Shown piece by piece: positions 43,001 through 44,226 of a stretch of DNA of 44,226 nt (the first letter of the stretch is position 1; each line of letters opens with the position of its first letter). Position numbers and translations under genes: made by a program. The notes below the pieces were generated by a model. It was given only the letters and a program-made list of their open reading frames with translations. It was not told the DNA's origin and ran no database searches. The stretch is from a bacterium (GTDB lineage Bacteria; Vulcanimicrobiota; Xenobia; Xenobiales; JADMJV01), in the NCBI GenBank assembly GCA_030149525.1, contig JASBRJ010000308.1, forward strand, positions 1 to 44,226. Reading direction: 5' to 3'.

Positions 43001-43559
43001 TATCGCAGGGCAGTTAGCCGGACAATCTCTCCGAGAACTCATGCTGTTAGGCGGCTCCCAACCTCCATCGGATGTGGCGGCCCATCTTGCCGGCACCTTC
43101 AAACTCACAGGCCCCCTGAGCAACCCCACCGCCACCCTGGTCGGCCCGGTCACCAATATGCTCTATCGCAACTCACAGCTAGGCTCAGGTGAGCTGGACC
43201 TCGCCGTCAATCAGCGACTTAGCGGCGAACTCCGTCTCAATACCCCGTATGACGCCACCCTGGCCGACGCCGCACCGGGCTCGGTCACTCAGGTGCCCAT
43301 CATCAACAGCATTCTCAAAACCGCCGTCAAGGCGCGAATCACCGCCGTCAAATTCGCCGGAACGCCCTCCAATCCGCAGGTTACTCCCGTTGTGGTGGGA
43401 GTTGGAGTTGCCGGCTCCAATCAGGTCAATCTTCCGGACCTCCCCAACCAACTTCCTGGAGTCCTGGAACAAAACGGAGTCAAACTCCCCGTCCTCAAAG
43501 ACGGCGGCGCCAAGATCAAGATTCCCGGGACGAATCAGTCTATTAAGATTAGACTATAG
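40005..43559 (+). CDS. AsmA/TamB-like envelope protein
   Basis: 1184 residues with one N-terminal membrane anchor (about 14-32: VASGVALLLFLAFPFLTWL) and a long periplasmic part. The opening SGLDQQLLTRALSDASGMKV and the SFGGTASLEQLKVEF stretch match AsmA-family N-terminal domains. The rest is repetitive beta-rich sequence (for example LDGRYSEGKVEVT, VSGQAWGNFTVEGSPENP, LKGSLSGKVTVKGN, LAGTFKLTGPLSNPTATLVG) like the taco-shaped lipid-conducting bridges TamB/YhdP. Such proteins are thought to move phospholipids between inner and outer membranes. The C-terminus differs from TamB's DUF490 as I recall it. The start codon is GTG at 40005 with no evident ribosome site. It has its own 52-bp upstream gap. 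Confidence 0.8.
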   Translation: MAEKKVRIRWKRVVASGVALLLFLAFPFLTWLMRSGLDQQLLTRALSDASGMKVSFASYSLSFGGTASLEQLKVEFAGEEFLTAEGLTASFSWWSLIRRQPEIEDLKVQSPKLVLTEPLLDALRKRPEGGGSELAIDFTDASVTYLNEETNLTLDQLDGRYSEGKVEVTQKDSFNGSIAWDQDTHTYKFQEVPLALIGRLTGQQLPEGKAQLDFVQKEKRFEGITTVESGVLNGKAQAVLELTETGVSGTLETEGLTVTGYQVGPSKVPFRLDGTTFSVEKATLANAQGQAINVDGQLSEKSANLSLRKDNLTVRLAGVAPPFQLDAQWGDTSLIQGTLSLNPWSLNITNLNGGYLMRLNDIDGKGFDFSGALTWAGALEGSLTSPGGDLEGQKVGQTTLKLKADSEAAVEASGTCTVAGRPLSIEARLQDKVWHLSAEGGKLPARLFKKSLGGTVDLSAKTTYPGGTGNFNITYSGDEQWPMISGTGSITGDEVVFRDFKLPRFNPPVVGSGTYHISNGSIALEAALKGQKLTELWKPSPVAGKLFGTVKVSGKESAPQPSFEGELRETKWQGTDFGTVAVSATDGSMKATLQNFSLDSVPELKPYFTGTGTVVLEGLPPTLSATADFPQVHLKGHPLGQLKAKLKVQEQKLVISSLNLPMMSMSGSVSPGKINLGGEIKDLNLATLPLPKKVSGQAWGNFTVEGSPENPRGRFKGTVGNLIYEEMALGNLPLDATINGSKVEAEVSGMAVESVPPISKALPALKGVLNLGLTLSDKPLVVGRLSKGQYADKPLPPISTRLSIGEKAIQIQSLTLEQTPPITLSGSFKPDSGNFQLSANLDRTNLSPLLELLPERPPLKGSLSGKVTVKGNRTTSKVDFAGSGQDISVGEVALGSIPQLNLNAGTGGDFMLQVDDMSASSIAPLRGLYPNLQGKVKFRARREAQGRSIGLSAELTKASLPDISLRADWNKNTLQLNSLKAALHPPVELKGSVQNGQVNIAGQLAGQSLRELMLLGGSQPPSDVAAHLAGTFKLTGPLSNPTATLVGPVTNMLYRNSQLGSGELDLAVNQRLSGELRLNTPYDATLADAAPGSVTQVPIINSILKTAVKARITAVKFAGTPSNPQVTPVVVGVGVAGSNQVNLPDLPNQLPGVLEQNGVKLPVLKDGGAKIKIPGTNQSIKIRL

Positions 43560-43590
43560 GACCCAAGCCCACAACGGTGAAGCCGGAACT

Positions 43591-44058
43591 ATGAGAAACG
43601 TCATCCTTCTATTCGCCGCCCTGTTTTTTTGCACGCATCCCGCTTTTGCGGGCGATCCGGGACAAGACTTCTGGACCCTGGTGGAAATCCGCAAAGAGAA
43701 TTGGGAAATCGACGATCAGGCCACCAAGATCGCGGCCGACTTGCGAGCCGATAAACTGTCGGCGGCTCAAGCCGAAACCTTGTGGCTAATTCTTCATCGG
43801 AAAAGCGAGAAATTGCGAGACCGGAGCGAGCCTTTCGAATCAGGAGAACAGCCCGAGGTGGCAAAAGAGGTGACGAAGATGTTGCGCCTTCAAGTTACCC
43901 GACTAAAAGGGTTGATCGAGGCCGCTCAAGTGGAGTCGAAATCGGGAGTTGAGGCGGCCCGCCCCCTTTGGCAGAAGCAGCTCAGGAGCTACAAAGCTTA
44001 CCAGGCTCAGGAACAGAAGGTGCTCGACCTGATGAATTGGGTGGAAGAAAACCCGTAG
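43591..44058 (+). CDS. Small secreted protein of unknown function, helical
   Basis: 155 residues. The ATG at 43591 starts a signal peptide MRNVILLFAALFFCTHPAFA with cleavage after AFA. The mature part is highly charged and helical (WTLVEIRKENWEIDDQATKI, LWLILHRKSEKLRD, QVTRLKGLIEAAQVES, QKQLRSYKAYQAQEQKVLDL) and may form a coiled coil. No family recognised. It follows the AsmA-like gene by 31 bp, so it may be co-transcribed and act with it in the envelope. Its 3' end overlaps a convergent gene by 77 bp. Confidence 0.75.
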   Translation: MRNVILLFAALFFCTHPAFAGDPGQDFWTLVEIRKENWEIDDQATKIAADLRADKLSAAQAETLWLILHRKSEKLRDRSEPFESGEQPEVAKEVTKMLRLQVTRLKGLIEAAQVESKSGVEAARPLWQKQLRSYKAYQAQEQKVLDLMNWVEENP

Positions 44059-44226
44059 CCAGCGCGCTGAGCAGGGAATCGTGGAGTTGACTGGCTGTAA
44101 ACGGTTTCTTTAGAAAGCCCTGGAACTCAGGGAGTTCCCGGGGGTCGATGGAGTTCTGGGAAAAGCCGCTGGCAAGAATCACGGGCAGGTTTGGAAAATC
44201 CTGACGAAGACGTTTCAGCGTCTCCA
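43982..44226 (-). CDS. C-terminal end of a receiver-domain protein (response regulator or hybrid histidine kinase), partial
   Basis: The frame enters from the right edge and ends at 43982. It reads RQDFPNLPVILASGFSQN, then FQGFLKKPFTASQLHDSLLS, the last strands and helices of a phospho-receiver domain: the conserved switch residue Ser in LASGF and the Lys in KKPF. About 25 residues of non-conserved tail follow. The KPF ending with a short tail is common in hybrid histidine kinases, but the body is outside the window. Its end overlaps the convergent small secreted gene by 77 bp. Confidence 0.75.
   Translation of the reverse strand, partial: ETLKRLRQDFPNLPVILASGFSQNSIDPRELPEFQGFLKKPFTASQLHDSLLSALATGFLPPNSSGRAPSVPEPGKLCSS

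Noticed and set aside
1-44226. tRNA, rRNA, integrase, transposase or prophage genes
   Set aside because: None was recognised on either strand while reading the window; small structured RNAs cannot be excluded without a covariance-model search.

Overview
The window is bacterial chromosomal DNA, moderately GC-rich as judged by eye and densely coding, with many 4-bp ATGA overlaps and several good Shine-Dalgarno sites. A TpsB outer-membrane barrel with its TpsA exoprotein, a very long AsmA/TamB-like protein and a SpoIID/LytB protein point to a diderm (Gram-negative-type) organism. It has no rRNA, tRNA or other marker that fixes the phylum, and I do not assign one. I saw no RNA gene, CRISPR array, insertion sequence, integrase or phage gene.

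Layout. (1) 1-13.8 kb, minus strand: a two-partner secretion operon, tpsB then a giant tpsA. The tpsA frame is open for 4085 codons and runs off the left edge. Its far part is built from about twelve ~146-residue repeats, each with one cysteine in a D-[IV]-C-[IL]-[DE]-V-like motif. (2) 14.1-20.0 kb: a single-domain response regulator (+), a small secreted protein (-), an ECF sigma factor / membrane anti-sigma-like protein / degenerate ABC ATPase operon (-), and an unknown Gly-rich-tailed protein (+). (3) 20.0-26.1 kb, minus strand: pcm, a 39-codon small ORF, a coupled three-gene operon (UPF0489-TPR fusion, GNAT acetyltransferase, zinc-ribbon helical protein), a glycine-zipper protein with a Cys-rich tail, and a DUF2071 protein. 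(4) 26.2-31.9 kb, minus strand: an HSP90-type GHKL ATPase coupled to a 1415-residue partner that begins with what looks like a catalytically dead copy of the same ATPase and carries repeated modules. (5) 32.0-44.06 kb, plus strand: a GH13_18 sugar phosphorylase, a stand-alone homologue of the FlhA/SctV cytosolic domain coupled to phosphate acetyltransferase, a SpoIID/LytB protein, a LamG-like lipoprotein, a TauE/SafE permease, an AsmA/TamB-like protein and a small secreted protein. The right edge cuts a minus-strand receiver-domain protein.

Best candidates for something undescribed: the GHKL ATPase / pseudo-ATPase giant pair, the soluble FlhA-C-like protein with no membrane domain, the one-cysteine repeat array of TpsA, and the sigma / anti-sigma operon whose anti-sigma-like protein carries FliF/YscJ-like segments and whose ABC ATPase has lost several catalytic residues. 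All assignments come from reading motifs by eye; no database search was run.
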